From NCBI RefSeq assembly GCF_002251795.1, contig NZ_NOXU01000019.1, positions 43,504-107,503 on the forward strand: DNA of 64,000 bases, read 5' to 3'. The stretch comes from Niveispirillum lacus. Lineage in GTDB: Bacteria > Pseudomonadota > Alphaproteobacteria > Azospirillales > Azospirillaceae. The notes under the pieces are model-generated. The model saw nothing but the letters and a program-made list of their open reading frames with translations, was not told where the DNA came from and did not search any database. The position numbers and the translations under genes were made by a program. Shown one piece after another: positions 40,720-50,071 of the stretch; the stretch's first letter is position 1; each line of letters starts with the position of its first letter.

Positions 40720-41220
40720 TCAGGCCGCCGTGTAGAAGTCTTCCTTGACGCCGCCGGCCAGCAGGAAAGCCCGGCAACGGTTTCGCCGCGTCCGGTAAGC
40801 GCCGGGGGTCATGCCGACGGCCCGGCCAAAAATGCCCGTCAGATGCCCTTGGGATGAGAAACCCGTTGCCGCCGCAATTTCCGCCAGCGGCATTTCCGTT
40901 TCCAGAAGCAACCTTTTGGCCCCGTTTACCCGACGGGCCAGCACATAACGATGCGGGGCCTCACCCAGCGCCGCCTTGAACCGGCGGGCGAAATGGCTGG
41001 GGCTAAGGCCAATGACCGCTGCCAGGGTCGCCAGCGAGAGATCATCGTCCAGATTATGTTCCACAAACAGCAACACGCGGCGTAACTGCACCGGCGACAG
41101 GCCAGCGGCCCCGGCGGCCCCATCCGGTTGACGGGCCAGGATTGCGTCCACGGTTTCTGTCTCCGCAGCGACGCAGGCGGCCAGTTGCGGGTGCGGGTCA
41201 GCGGATGACACAAAAGACAT
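40720..41220 (-). CDS. AraC-family transcriptional regulator (DNA-binding domain only)
   Basis: The protein has 166 residues from ATG at 41220, with a GGGGG tract upstream. The C-terminal ~100 residues are the double helix-turn-helix of the AraC/XylS family (LATLAAVIGLSPSHFARRFK and MPLAEIAAATGFSSQGHLTG, then the signature GMTPGAYR). The ~60-residue N-terminus is too short for a ligand-binding cupin. It is divergent from the first oligopeptide-binding protein gene across ~400 bp and may control it (inference from position only). Confidence 0.88.
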   Translation of the reverse strand: MSFVSSADPHPQLAACVAAETETVDAILARQPDGAAGAAGLSPVQLRRVLLFVEHNLDDDLSLATLAAVIGLSPSHFARRFKAALGEAPHRYVLARRVNGAKRLLLETEMPLAEIAAATGFSSQGHLTGIFGRAVGMTPGAYRTRRNRCRAFLLAGGVKEDFYTAA

Positions 41221-41616
41221 GGCGTTACCCCCGTCAGATCGACAAGCGCCGCAGGCGGCGTGCTGCCGATCAACAACATGGTTCGCCCCGGCCATACGCC
41301 AATCCCGTCGCACCGCTGTCGGCAACAGCAGGGACGGTACGGGCGTTGACGGCGGCAAAGAAATCGGACGGGTCGGCGGTCACGCCTTGCGCTGCCGAGA
41401 CTGTCCGCATGGTTCATGATTATGCGGCTGATCCGTTCCCGGACTGTGCGCGTCGTCACTGTGTCCAGGAATTCGACCACGGGCGGGTGAAATCGTTATC
41501 CGGACCCTGCGGTGACCGGACCTGTCAGTTTTCTCCTGATCAACCCTGGACATCATGCACGGCAGACAGCACATAGACGCGGGGCAGTTTGTACCGGTGC
41601 AGTTGGAGTTGAGAAT
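41221..41616. other. Divergent intergenic region, AraC regulator / oligopeptide-binding protein
   Basis: This 396-bp gap lies between two outward-facing starts. No real gene is visible. It should contain both promoters and possibly an AraC-type operator; no obvious repeated half-sites were found by eye. Confidence 0.45.
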
Positions 41617-43227
41617 ATGCGTTTCGCACGGCGCTTTGTGCCGGCCGCCTTCGCGGCCTTGGCCACCCTTAGTCTGTTGACCGCCGGCACGGCGCCGGCC
41701 TTTGCCGAAATGGTGCTGAACAGGGGCAACCAGGCAGAGCCAACCTCGCTGGACCCGCACAAGGGAACGGATGTGCAGTCGGCCCGTATCGGTTACGACT
41801 TGTATGAGGGGCTTCTGACCTTCGGCCCGGATGGCGGGATTGTGCCCGGCGTGGCAGAGAAATGGGATATCAGTGCCGATGGCCTGACCTACACCTTCAC
41901 CCTGCGGGCCGATGCCAAATGGTCGGACGGCACCCCCGTGACCGCTGAGGATTTTGTTTTTTCCTGGCGCCGGCTGGTCGATCCCAAGACCGCCTCTGAC
42001 TATGCCTATTTCCTATGGCCGGTGAAGAACGGCGAGGCGATCAGCAATGGCAAAATGGCACCCGACGCCTTGGGCGCCGTCGCCGTCAATCCGCGCACCT
42101 TTAAGGTGACATTGGAGCGGCCGACCGGGTATTTCCTTTCCTCCTTGGTCCACCGTATGACCTATCCGGTATCCAAGGCCAATGTGGAGAAGTTTGGCGC
42201 CGATTTCGTGAAACCAGGCAATCTGGTCTCCAACGGTGCCTATAAGCTGGTCGAGTACCGGCCGCAGGCCTATGTCAAGGCCGTCCGCAACCCGTTCTTC
42301 CGGGAGGCGAAAAGCGTCAAGGTCGATACGGTCGTTTTTCACCATTCCGACAGCCCAGAAACCGAACTGCGCCGGTTCCGCGCCGGTGAGTTGGATATTG
42401 TGCAGATGGCCCCGGTCACCCAGATCGACTGGCTGAAGCAGAATATGCCGGAAATGATGACTTTCTACCCGGTGCTGGGCACGCAGTATCTGGCCGTCAA
42501 TATGACAAAGGAGCCCCTGGCGTCGAACCCGAAGCTGCGTCAGGCCCTGTCGCTGGCGGTTGACCGGCAGATCATCGTCGAGAAGATCACCAAGTCCGGC
42601 GAAGTGCCAGCCTATACGCTGACCGCCCCTGGTGTGCCCGGATATACGCTGCCGGAAGCCAACATGGCCAAGGCGACCCAGGCCGAACGCGACGCCATGG
42701 CCAAGAAGTTGCTGGCCGAAGCTGGCTACGGTCCCGGCGGCAAGCCGCTGACCGTCGAAATCCTGCACAATACCAATGAGAGCACCCGCAAGATCGCTGT
42801 TGGTGTCGCCTCCATGTGGCAGTCCAAGCTGGGCGCCAAGGTCAGCCTGAACAATCAGGAATGGAAGGTGGTGTTGCAGAATGCCGGCGAAAAATCCTAC
42901 GCCAACATGGTCGTGCTGGGCTGGATCGCCGACTTCCCCGACCCCTACACTTTCCTGAAACTGTTCTTGAGCGATGTCGGCAAGATGAACCGGTCGGGTT
43001 ACGCCAACCCCGCCTATGACGCCAAGCTGAGCGAGGCGAACCTGACCACGGACCCGGCCAAGCGTCTGGCCCTGGTGGCGGAAGCGGAAGCCATGATGCT
43101 GGCTGACGCGCCGATGATCCCCATCTACCACACATCTTACCGCAATCTGGTGCATCCGCGCGTCAAAGGCTGGTTTGAAAGCCCGATGGGCGTGCAGCCC
43201 ACCCGCTACATTGCGGTTACCCGCTGA
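41617..43227 (+). CDS. Oligopeptide ABC transporter substrate-binding protein, copy 1
   Basis: The 536-residue periplasmic SBP family 5 (OppA/MppA-like) protein has a Sec signal of about 30 residues (ending PAFA). The mature start MVLNRGNQAEPTSLDPHKG matches the OppA opening. The conserved stretches KWDISADGLTYTFTLR, KWSDGTPVTAEDFVFSWRR and NLVSNGAYKL line the two-lobe peptide pocket. GGAG-like sequence precedes ATG 41617. It is the first of three consecutive homologues with no permease or ATPase gene beside them, so it must use a transporter encoded elsewhere, or serve in chemosensing or murein-peptide recycling. Confidence 0.94.
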   Translation: MRFARRFVPAAFAALATLSLLTAGTAPAFAEMVLNRGNQAEPTSLDPHKGTDVQSARIGYDLYEGLLTFGPDGGIVPGVAEKWDISADGLTYTFTLRADAKWSDGTPVTAEDFVFSWRRLVDPKTASDYAYFLWPVKNGEAISNGKMAPDALGAVAVNPRTFKVTLERPTGYFLSSLVHRMTYPVSKANVEKFGADFVKPGNLVSNGAYKLVEYRPQAYVKAVRNPFFREAKSVKVDTVVFHHSDSPETELRRFRAGELDIVQMAPVTQIDWLKQNMPEMMTFYPVLGTQYLAVNMTKEPLASNPKLRQALSLAVDRQIIVEKITKSGEVPAYTLTAPGVPGYTLPEANMAKATQAERDAMAKKLLAEAGYGPGGKPLTVEILHNTNESTRKIAVGVASMWQSKLGAKVSLNNQEWKVVLQNAGEKSYANMVVLGWIADFPDPYTFLKLFLSDVGKMNRSGYANPAYDAKLSEANLTTDPAKRLALVAEAEAMMLADAPMIPIYHTSYRNLVHPRVKGWFESPMGVQPTRYIAVTR

Positions 43228-43245
43228 ACAGCAGACCTTTTAAGG

Positions 43246-43266
43246 CGCCCGTCTTCAGGACGGGCG
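43246..43266 (+). terminator. Small hairpin between substrate-binding protein copies 1 and 2
   Basis: An 8-bp GC-rich stem (43246-43253 with 43259-43266) has a 5-nt loop and only two T residues behind it. It may attenuate or stabilise the transcript more than terminate it. Confidence 0.4.
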
Positions 43267-43352
43267 TTGTAACCGGTGCCGATCCCCAACAAACAGGCCC
43301 GGACATCTGGCGCACCGCATCCATACAGCCAAGGAACAGGAGAAGATCGGGC

Positions 43353-44966
43353 ATGTCATCACTCTGGAAGTCACTGCGCGGTGTCGTTGCCGCCACCGCC
43401 CTGTTTGCGACCGGGATGAGCGTCGCGGCAGTACCGGCGCAGGCCGAGAAGGTTCTGCATCGCGGGAACGGGGCAGAGCCGGAAACGCTCGACCCTGCAA
43501 AATCCAGCGGCGTGCCTGAAAGCTGGTTGCAATATGATTTATTCGACGGGCTGCTGGTGCCCGACGGCAAGGGCAACTTCATCCCCGGTGCGGCCGAAAA
43601 GTGGGATGTCAGTGCCGATGGTCTGGTCTACACCTTCCATCTGCGCCGCAACGCCAAATGGTCAGATGGCACGCCGGTTACCGCCCAGGACTGGGTCTAT
43701 TCGTGGCGGCGGGTCGTCGATCCCAAGACCATGGCCGATTACGCCTATTTCCTGTGGCAGGTGAAGAATGCGCAGGACATCACCCTGGGCCGCAAGCCCC
43801 TGGAAACGATGGGCGTGCGCGCGGTCGATGATTACACGTTCGAGGTGACACTGCGCGCCGCCACACCCTATTTCCTGTCCATGCTGCACCACCACGCCAC
43901 CTATGCCGTTTCCAAGGCGAATGTGGAGAAGTTCGGGTCGGAGTTTGTGAAACCCGGCAATCTGGTTACCAATGGCGCCTATATGCTGGTCGAATCGGTG
44001 CCGCAGAGCCACATCAAGATGGTGAAGAACCCCCACCACCATGATGCGGCCAACACCAAGATCGACACGGTATTTTATTACCCCACCGAGAATCAGGAAG
44101 CCGAGCTGAAGCGGTTCCGTGCCGGCGAACTGCATGTCACCTACGAAGTGCCGGTGGCGCAGATGCAGTGGCTGCGCCAGAACATGCCCGCCGAATTGCG
44201 GCTGGCCCCGTATTTCGGCACTTATTTCTATGCGCCGAACATGACCAAGGAGCCGTGGAAGTCCAACAAGGACCTGCGCCTGGCCCTCAACCTGGCCATC
44301 GACCGCGATATCATCGTGGAAAAGGTCAACCAGCGCGGTGAAGTGCCAGCCTATAATTTTGTGCCACCCAACACCACCAGTTACACCCAGCAAATCCCGG
44401 ATTATGCCAACTGGACCCAGGCCCAGCGCGACGCCAAGGCCAAGGAACTGATCGCCAAGGCCGGTTATGGACCGGGCGGCAAACCGCTGGCCGTCGAGAT
44501 TTTGTATAATACCCAGGAAAACCATCGCAAGGTCGCGATTGCTATCGCATCCATGTGGCAACAGAAACTGGGCGTGAAGGTCACATTGAATAATCAGGAA
44601 TGGAAAGTATTCCTGAGTACCCGCGATGAAAAGAAGTTCAAAGACATTACCCGTCACGGCTGGATTGGCGACTATAATGACGCCAATAACTTCCTGGAAC
44701 TGGTGCGTGGCGACATTGGCAAGCAGAACCCGTCTGCCTTCTCCAACCCGGAATTTGACCGGCTGATGTCGGAAGCCAACGTGACGGCCGACCTTGCCAA
44801 GCGGGCCGACCTGTTGCAGCAGGCAGAGCGGCTGATGATCGAGGAAGTCGCTATCTTCCCGATTCATTTTTACAGTTCCCGGCACATGGTCAGCCCCAAG
44901 CTGATCGGCTGGACCGATAATCTGCAAGATCTTCACCCCACCCGTTTTCTGGATGTGAAGCCGTAA
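43353..44966 (+). CDS. Oligopeptide ABC transporter substrate-binding protein, copy 2
   Basis: This 537-residue SBP family 5 paralogue has a signal peptide ending VPAQA. The mature protein starts KVLHRGNGAEPETLDPAKSS and keeps KWDVSADGLVYTFHLR, KWSDGTPVTAQDWVYSWRR and NLVTNGAYML. It is clearly closer to copies 1 and 3 than a random family member would be, with divergent segments concentrated around the central peptide-binding lobe. It lies 125 bp after copy 1 and is followed by a strong terminator, so copies 1 and 2 may share a transcript while copy 3 has its own promoter. Confidence 0.94.
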   Translation: MSSLWKSLRGVVAATALFATGMSVAAVPAQAEKVLHRGNGAEPETLDPAKSSGVPESWLQYDLFDGLLVPDGKGNFIPGAAEKWDVSADGLVYTFHLRRNAKWSDGTPVTAQDWVYSWRRVVDPKTMADYAYFLWQVKNAQDITLGRKPLETMGVRAVDDYTFEVTLRAATPYFLSMLHHHATYAVSKANVEKFGSEFVKPGNLVTNGAYMLVESVPQSHIKMVKNPHHHDAANTKIDTVFYYPTENQEAELKRFRAGELHVTYEVPVAQMQWLRQNMPAELRLAPYFGTYFYAPNMTKEPWKSNKDLRLALNLAIDRDIIVEKVNQRGEVPAYNFVPPNTTSYTQQIPDYANWTQAQRDAKAKELIAKAGYGPGGKPLAVEILYNTQENHRKVAIAIASMWQQKLGVKVTLNNQEWKVFLSTRDEKKFKDITRHGWIGDYNDANNFLELVRGDIGKQNPSAFSNPEFDRLMSEANVTADLAKRADLLQQAERLMIEEVAIFPIHFYSSRHMVSPKLIGWTDNLQDLHPTRFLDVKP

Positions 44967-44984
44967 GAAAACCATCCCGCACAG

Positions 44985-45014
44985 CCCCGGCCGCGCCAAC
45001 GGCCGGGGTTTTTT
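44985..45014 (+). terminator. Intrinsic terminator after substrate-binding protein copy 2
   Basis: A 9-bp GC stem (44985-44993 with 45000-45008) and a 6-nt loop are followed by six T residues, 18 bp past the stop. Confidence 0.92.
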
Positions 45015-45074
45015 CTTGCCCGCCCTTAGCGGCGGTCTATTCTGCCCCCTGACTACGGATGATGGAGTTTCGCC

Positions 45075-46667
45075 ATGCGGTTTCTGGCGAGATGGGTTTC
45101 CTGGCTTGTGCTGCTGACCACCCTGCTGGCGCTGCCGGCGCGGGCGGAGATGGTTCTGCACCGGGGGAACGGATCAGAGCCGGAAACGCTGGACCCGCAT
45201 AAATCGACCGGTGAGGGCGAAAGCTGGATCGAGATGGACCTGTTTGAAGGGCTGGTGACAGCGGACCCGCTGGGTCGCATCATTCCCGGCGCCGCCCTGA
45301 ACTGGACCGTCAGTGATGACCGGTTGACCTATCTGTTCACTCTGCGGCCGAACGGAAAATGGTCGGACGGCACACGTGTGACCGCGTCGGATTTTGTCTT
45401 TTCCTGGCGGCGGCTCGTCTCGCCTGCCACCCGTTCCCGCTATGCGTTTTTCCTGTGGCCCGTGAAGAATGCCGAGGCAATTTCCAAGGGCGAAATGCCG
45501 CCCACCGCCCTGGGGGTGGAGGCGGTCGATGACCTGACCCTGCGGGTGACATTGGAGGCCCCGACGGCCTATTTCATCGCCTCGCTTCAGCATCATTCGA
45601 CCTATGCCCTGTCGCAGGCCAATGTGAAGCGGTTCGGTGAGGATTTCCTGAAGCCGGGTAATCTGGTGTCCAATGGCGCCTTCATGCTGGCCGAGGCCGT
45701 GCCGCAGGGCCATGTGAAGCTGGTTCGCAACCCGCATTTTCATGCGGCGGCGGAGGTGGCACTGGATGCCGTCTATTTCTATCCGACGGAGAACCGGGAA
45801 GCGGAACTGAAGCGTTTCCGCGCCGGAGAGTTGGACGTTACCTATGATCTGCCCGATGGGCAGATCGCCTGGGTGCGCCAGAATATGCCCGCCGAACTGC
45901 GGCTGGCGCCGTTTTTCTCCACCTATTGGTTCAATTTCAACCTGCGCAACGAGCCCTGGTCATCGAACCCTGACCTGCGCGCCGCGCTGTCCCTGGCCAT
46001 CGACCGGCAATTGATTGTCGATAAGATCACCCAGGCTGGCGAGGTCCCTGCTTTTTCCATCACCCCGCCCGGTACCGACAATTATGTGGCCCCCGTGCCG
46101 GACTGGGCCCGCTGGACACAGGCTCAACGCGATGCCAAAGCGCGCGAACTGTTGGCCAAGGCTGGGTACGGGCCGGGCGGCAAGGTTCTCGAGGTGGAGA
46201 TTCGCTATAATACCTCTGAGAATCACCGCAAGATCGCCATCGCCATTGACAGTATGTGGCGGCAGAAGCTGGGTGTTCGCACCCGGCTGGTAAACCAGGA
46301 ATGGAAGGTGCTGCTGCAGGCCCGTGCCGAGGGCAAGTTCCAGGATCTGGTGCGCGGCGGCTGGATCGGGGACTACAATGACGCCTATTCTTTCCTGTCC
46401 CTGTTCGTGTCGGATGTGAAGGGGCAGAATCACAGCGGCTACAGCAACCCGGATTATGACCGCCTGATCCGCGCTGCCGCGTCGGAGACCGACCCCTCGG
46501 CGCGGCGGCAACTGATGCAGCGGGCCGAGATCATGCTGCTGGCCGACCATCCGGTGATCCCCCTTTACACCTATGTGAGCACCCACATGGTCTCCACCCG
46601 GGTCAGCGGCTGGCAGGACAATATCCGCAACCTGCACCTGTCACGCTATCTGTCGGTGGTGCGCTAG
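45075..46667 (+). CDS. Oligopeptide ABC transporter substrate-binding protein, copy 3
   Basis: The 530-residue SBP family 5 paralogue has a signal ending LPARA; the mature protein starts EMVLHRGNGSEPETLDPHKS. It shares FVFSWRRLVSP, NLVSNGAFML, ENREAELKRFRAGELDVTYD and RQNMPAELRLAPFF with copy 2. Its substrate-facing segments differ, suggesting a different peptide range. It is preceded by the copy 2 terminator, so it has a separate promoter in the 60-bp gap or depends on readthrough. No transporter membrane genes follow. Confidence 0.94.
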   Translation: MRFLARWVSWLVLLTTLLALPARAEMVLHRGNGSEPETLDPHKSTGEGESWIEMDLFEGLVTADPLGRIIPGAALNWTVSDDRLTYLFTLRPNGKWSDGTRVTASDFVFSWRRLVSPATRSRYAFFLWPVKNAEAISKGEMPPTALGVEAVDDLTLRVTLEAPTAYFIASLQHHSTYALSQANVKRFGEDFLKPGNLVSNGAFMLAEAVPQGHVKLVRNPHFHAAAEVALDAVYFYPTENREAELKRFRAGELDVTYDLPDGQIAWVRQNMPAELRLAPFFSTYWFNFNLRNEPWSSNPDLRAALSLAIDRQLIVDKITQAGEVPAFSITPPGTDNYVAPVPDWARWTQAQRDAKARELLAKAGYGPGGKVLEVEIRYNTSENHRKIAIAIDSMWRQKLGVRTRLVNQEWKVLLQARAEGKFQDLVRGGWIGDYNDAYSFLSLFVSDVKGQNHSGYSNPDYDRLIRAAASETDPSARRQLMQRAEIMLLADHPVIPLYTYVSTHMVSTRVSGWQDNIRNLHLSRYLSVVR

Positions 46668-46770
46668 GGCACAGGGATCATTTCATCCGCATGTAAAAGA
46701 TATTTGACATTGAGTTTCTTCTGGATACATGATGTTAAAAATACCTAACATCAGGTACAGGGGATTCAAC

Positions 46771-47202
46771 ATGTCGTTTCGGGAGAAACTTGCCTGGCTG
46801 CGACTGCTCGCGCTGATCGGGTTTGGCGGCGCTTATTTCGGCCCGGTGTTCGGGTCCTATCTGGGGCTGGCAATGGTGCCGAGGGGATCATTCTGGTGGA
46901 TGATCTATTGCGTTGTGACACTGTTCATCGGCCTGCCAATAGCTGCGGTCGTCATGTCACTGTTCGCCCTGCGCAACCCGCGTGAGGTGCAGAGCCCGAA
47001 GGATGAGCGGGATCGCCAGATCGGCCTGTTGGGCACGCGCACGGGATTTTATGTGCTGGCGGCGGGCATCATCCTGTCGATGCTGACCCTGCATATGGGG
47101 GCGAATATCGTGCAGATGGTGAATTACATGCTGTTCGCCCTGCTGCTGGCCGATCTGTCACGTCTGGGCACGCAGGTACTTCTCTATCGCCGGGGCTGGT
47201 AA
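46771..47202 (+). CDS. Four-TM membrane protein paired with an XRE regulator
   Basis: The 143-residue protein from ATG at 46771 (GGGGA upstream) has four hydrophobic segments, at about residues 12-35, 45-68, 92-112 and 116-135. Between segments two and three is a hydrophilic loop with KDERDRQIGLLGTRTG, a pattern typical of small DUF2178-like membrane proteins. The XRE regulator gene starts 3 bp after its stop. This membrane-protein/small-XRE pairing recurs in bacteria and is thought to be a self-regulated unit; the function is not known. Confidence 0.78.
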   Translation: MSFREKLAWLRLLALIGFGGAYFGPVFGSYLGLAMVPRGSFWWMIYCVVTLFIGLPIAAVVMSLFALRNPREVQSPKDERDRQIGLLGTRTGFYVLAAGIILSMLTLHMGANIVQMVNYMLFALLLADLSRLGTQVLLYRRGW

Positions 47203-47204
47203 TC

Positions 47205-47429
47205 ATGCTGCCCTTTACCAACCAAATCCGCCGCCTGCGGTTTGATGCGGGCGAGATGACACAGCAGGATCTGGCCGACCGGATCGGCGTCACCCGTCAG
47301 ACCGTTGCCGCCATTGAACAGGGTAAATATTCGCCGACGCTGGAGGCGGCCTTCCGCATTGCGCTTGTCTTCAAGGTGCCGCTGGAGGCCGTGTTCCAAT
47401 GGCAGGGGGACACCAAACCGGCACCCTGA
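47205..47429 (+). CDS. Small XRE-family helix-turn-helix regulator
   Basis: The 74-residue protein is essentially one Cro/CI-type DNA-binding domain: NQIRRLRFDAGEMTQQDLAD leads into the recognition helix VTRQTVAAIEQGKYSPTLE and AFRIALVFKVPLEAVF. It matches the YgzD/immunity-repressor-like group of ~70-residue regulators. It is translationally close (2-bp gap) to the four-TM protein gene upstream, which it probably co-regulates (inference). Confidence 0.93.
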   Translation: MLPFTNQIRRLRFDAGEMTQQDLADRIGVTRQTVAAIEQGKYSPTLEAAFRIALVFKVPLEAVFQWQGDTKPAP

Positions 47430-47464
47430 AAAAAAGGGGGCGGCCCATACCGGACCGCCCCCTT
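47430..47464. terminator. Bidirectional terminator between the XRE gene and folE
   Basis: A 10-bp stem (47434-47443 with 47455-47464) has a run of A on its left, which reads as seven T residues on the minus strand. This makes it a strong folE terminator and a weaker one for the XRE gene. Confidence 0.88.
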
Positions 47465-47483
47465 CATTCTCCATATGCCGTGA

Positions 47484-48161
47484 TCAACCCTCGCCGCTGC
47501 TGGCGGGGTTACCGATCATGGCCAGGAATTCGCGCCGCGTCTTATCATCCTCGCGGAAGGCACCGAGCATTCGGCTGGTCACCATGGTGACGCCCGGCTT
47601 GTGGATACCGCGGGTCGTCATGCACTGGTGAGTCGCCTCGATCACCACGGCCACGCCCAGCGGTTCCAGCACCTCATCGATCGTATTGGCGATCTGGGCC
47701 GTCATCTTTTCCTGGATCTGCAGGCGCTTGGAATAGACCTCGGCCACACGCGCCAGCTTTGAAATACCGACCACGCGGTTGCGGGGCAGATAAGCGATAT
47801 GCACCTTGCCGATGATCGGGACCATGTGGTGCTCGCAATAGCTTTCCAGCCGGATATTGCGCAGGACCACCATCTCATCATAGCCGTCGGTTTCTTCAAA
47901 CGTCCGGGCCAGAAGATCGACCGGGTCCACATCATAGCCGGCGAAGAATTCCTCATATGAACGGACAACCCGGTCAGGCGTGCCGACAAGCCCTTCACGG
48001 TCAGGGTCATCACCAGCCCAGCGGATCAGGGTGCGGACAGCGGCTTCAGCTTCAGCCTTGCTGGGCCGGATCAGGTTGGGATTGGTGGCGGCGGGGCCGG
48101 CCCGGCGGGCATGGACGGGACCTGGAACAACCTTGTCGGTGGTCTTTTTCGGCGCGGTCAC
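47484..48161 (-). CDS. folE: GTP cyclohydrolase I
   Basis: The protein has 225 residues from GTG at 48161, with GAGGAG about 10 bp upstream. It forms 7,8-dihydroneopterin triphosphate from GTP, the first step of folate and pterin synthesis. The zinc/active-site motifs are [20 protein letters not shown] and [16 protein letters not shown] ~35-residue Lys/Arg/Pro-rich N-terminal tail precedes the catalytic core and is variable in the family. It is transcribed alone, downstream of apaG. Confidence 0.97.
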   Translation of the reverse strand: MTAPKKTTDKVVPGPVHARRAGPAATNPNLIRPSKAEAEAAVRTLIRWAGDDPDREGLVGTPDRVVRSYEEFFAGYDVDPVDLLARTFEETDGYDEMVVLRNIRLESYCEHHMVPIIGKVHIAYLPRNRVVGISKLARVAEVYSKRLQIQEKMTAQIANTIDEVLEPLGVAVVIEATHQCMTTRGIHKPGVTMVTSRMLGAFREDDKTRREFLAMIGNPASSGEG

Positions 48162-48369
48162 GGGGATGCACTCCTCAATGTGTGTGTTCGGCTTGCGTGC
48201 GCCCCGTTGGGGACGCCGGCCGGTTCCCCCGATCCAGCCGGCCGGGCCCTCTTGAAGGGCCAAGGGCAGGCCCGGCAGAAGAAGCAGATGGCTTGTTCGC
48301 CGAATGTTTCAAGCGATGATTTCAGATATCGCCCCGGCGCTGATTTTTCCGGACCGGCACCAATGGCGC

Positions 48370-48762
48370 TCAGTTGAGGTGACGCGGCTGGTGCGGGCTG
48401 TCCAGCGAGAAGGCGGGGATATTGATATCGAAACTTTCCCCCGTTTCGCTCTCCATGCCGTAGGAACCGACCATGATGCCGGAGGGGGTGGAAAGCGGGG
48501 TGCCGCTGGTGTAGGTGAAGGCTTCGCCTGGTCGCAGCAGGGGCTGCTCGCCCACCACGCCGGGTCCACGCACCTCCATCATCCGGCCCATTGCGTCGGT
48601 GATGCGCCAGTGCCGCGTCCGCAGCCGGACCGTTTCCATGCCCAGATTCTCGATCCGTACATGGTAGGCCCAAACATAATGACTGTCGGCCGGCTGTGAC
48701 TGGTCGGGAAGGAAGCGCGGCTCGACGGTTACCCGGATCTGCCGCGTCGTATCACTGTACAT
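48370..48762 (-). CDS. apaG: ApaG protein
   Basis: The 130-residue single-domain fibronectin-III-like fold protein from ATG at 48762 starts MYSDTTRQIRVTVEPRFLPD, the standard ApaG opening. GPGVVGEQPLLRPGEAFTYT and GSYGM...F follow. E. coli ApaG has 125 residues. The biochemical role is not settled (Co2+/Mg2+ homeostasis and ApaH-linked phenotypes are reported). It is a lone gene here, with folE 200 bp downstream. Confidence 0.96.
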   Translation of the reverse strand: MYSDTTRQIRVTVEPRFLPDQSQPADSHYVWAYHVRIENLGMETVRLRTRHWRITDAMGRMMEVRGPGVVGEQPLLRPGEAFTYTSGTPLSTPSGIMVGSYGMESETGESFDINIPAFSLDSPHQPRHLN

Positions 48763-49152
48763 GGCCGTTCCTTCCCATTTCAGATCCGATGATCTGATCC
48801 CGGATTTCATCATGGCGGCCAAGTGCTTGCCGGCCCCAAAGCCCTATTATAGGCCGGTTGTGGCGCCATACAATGCCGGGTGGTCACCTGTGCATCAGGA
48901 CAGGCACGATGCCGTCATGAAAACGCCGCTTGCGTCGGGGGGCAGTTGGCCTCATATAGCAAATCACGGTCAACTGCTCATGAGCGGCGCGATGTTGCGC
49001 TTTACCCCCCTGCGACGACGAAAGATCACGGTCCCCTTTGGGCGGCCGGTTCTTGCGCACGGGACCTGACGCGTCATCAGCGTGGGGGTCCCGGCCAGAC
49101 GCTTCTCTCAGTGTCTCCCCCCATTCCATTTTTGCCGGGAAACCCCAATCGT
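48763..49152. other. Divergent intergenic region, apaG / GNAT
   Basis: This 390-bp gap lies between outward-facing starts. No gene, terminator or repeat is seen; two promoters are expected. Confidence 0.45.
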
Positions 49153-49824
49153 ATGAACATCACGCTTGAGCAGCCGGCTCACGCCGCCGCCATCGAACAT
49201 CTCCTCGACAGCTCCTTCGGCCCCAAGCGCCACACCAAGACCGTCTATCGCCTGCGCAAGAATGTCGCCCCCGTGGCCGACCTGTGTTTTGTGGCAATGG
49301 AAACGGATGAGGCTGGGAACGAAGTGCTGCTGGGCACCATCCGGTACTGGCCGGTGCTGCTGGGCGGCAGCGTCCAGGCCTTGATGCTGGGCCCCATTGC
49401 CATTGACCCGGCGCACCGCAGTGCAGGCCTGGGCGGTAAACTGATCCGCCATAGCTTGGCAGCCGCCAAGGCGCTTGGCCATCGCATCGTCATCCTGGTG
49501 GGTGACGCACCTTATTATGTGCGTTTCGGCTTCCAGCGGGAACTCGTGGCGGGCCTGTCTCTTCCTGGCCCGGTCGATCCTTCCCGTTTTCAGGGCCTGG
49601 AATTGGTGGAAGGTGCCTTGAGCGGTGTTACCGGCATGGTGGGCCGGGCGAAGCCGGTCAAGCTGCGCACGGCTGCGGCGGTCACGACGGCGGCGCCGGC
49701 CGCACCGGTTGCGCCCCACATCGCCGCCAAGGTAACGACCCTTCCGCTGTTTGCCGCCCTGACCCAGGGTGCGGACCTGGACATGCCGGTGTCCCGACGT
49801 CGTCTGCGGCGCGCGGCGCGCTGA
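49153..49824 (+). CDS. GNAT-family N-acetyltransferase (YhbS-like)
   Basis: The 223-residue protein has a YhbS-like GNAT domain: MNITLEQPAHAAAIEHLLDS opening, LGPIAIDPAHRSAGLGGKLI as the acetyl-CoA loop, and DAPYYVRFGFQRELVAGLSL downstream. The C-terminal ~70 residues are alanine/proline-rich and end in a basic tail, RRRLRRAAR, an addition beyond the family core. The substrate is unknown. A tRNA-Gly gene follows 88 bp later. Confidence 0.88.
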   Translation: MNITLEQPAHAAAIEHLLDSSFGPKRHTKTVYRLRKNVAPVADLCFVAMETDEAGNEVLLGTIRYWPVLLGGSVQALMLGPIAIDPAHRSAGLGGKLIRHSLAAAKALGHRIVILVGDAPYYVRFGFQRELVAGLSLPGPVDPSRFQGLELVEGALSGVTGMVGRAKPVKLRTAAAVTTAAPAAPVAPHIAAKVTTLPLFAALTQGADLDMPVSRRRLRRAAR

Positions 49825-49912
49825 ACCGGGCGGGCCACCGGCCATGGGGCAATCGCGAGACGATTAGCCCCTTGATCCGGCTGCCGGAACCCCCTATAAG
49901 GACGGTCCCGGC

Positions 49913-49986
49913 GCGGGTGTAGCTCAATGGTAGAGCAGAAGCTTCCCAAGCTTACGACGAGGGTTCGATTCCCTTCACCCGCTCCA
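49913..49986 (+). tRNA. tRNA-Gly (anticodon CCC), CCA encoded
   Basis: The 74-nt cloverleaf has acceptor GCGGGTG/CACCCGC, D-arm GCTC/GAGC, anticodon loop TTCCCAA with CCC at 49945-49947, and T-arm TTCGATT loop. The discriminator is T and CCA is encoded. It closely resembles E. coli glyU. The outermost pair of the anticodon stem is a G-A mismatch. It decodes GGG. Confidence 0.97.
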
Positions 49987-50016
49987 ACGACTTCCCAATA
50001 AAATCCGATTGTTTTT

Positions 50017-50047
50017 GACGTCGCTCCAAGGCTGTGCGGCGTCTTTT
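50017..50047 (+). terminator. Intrinsic terminator of tRNA-Gly
   Basis: An 8-bp stem with one G-T pair (50017-50024 with 50036-50043) is followed by TTTT, 30 bp after the tRNA. Confidence 0.75.
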
Positions 50048-50071
50048 CTGTTTGTCGGTTGGGTCAAGGAA

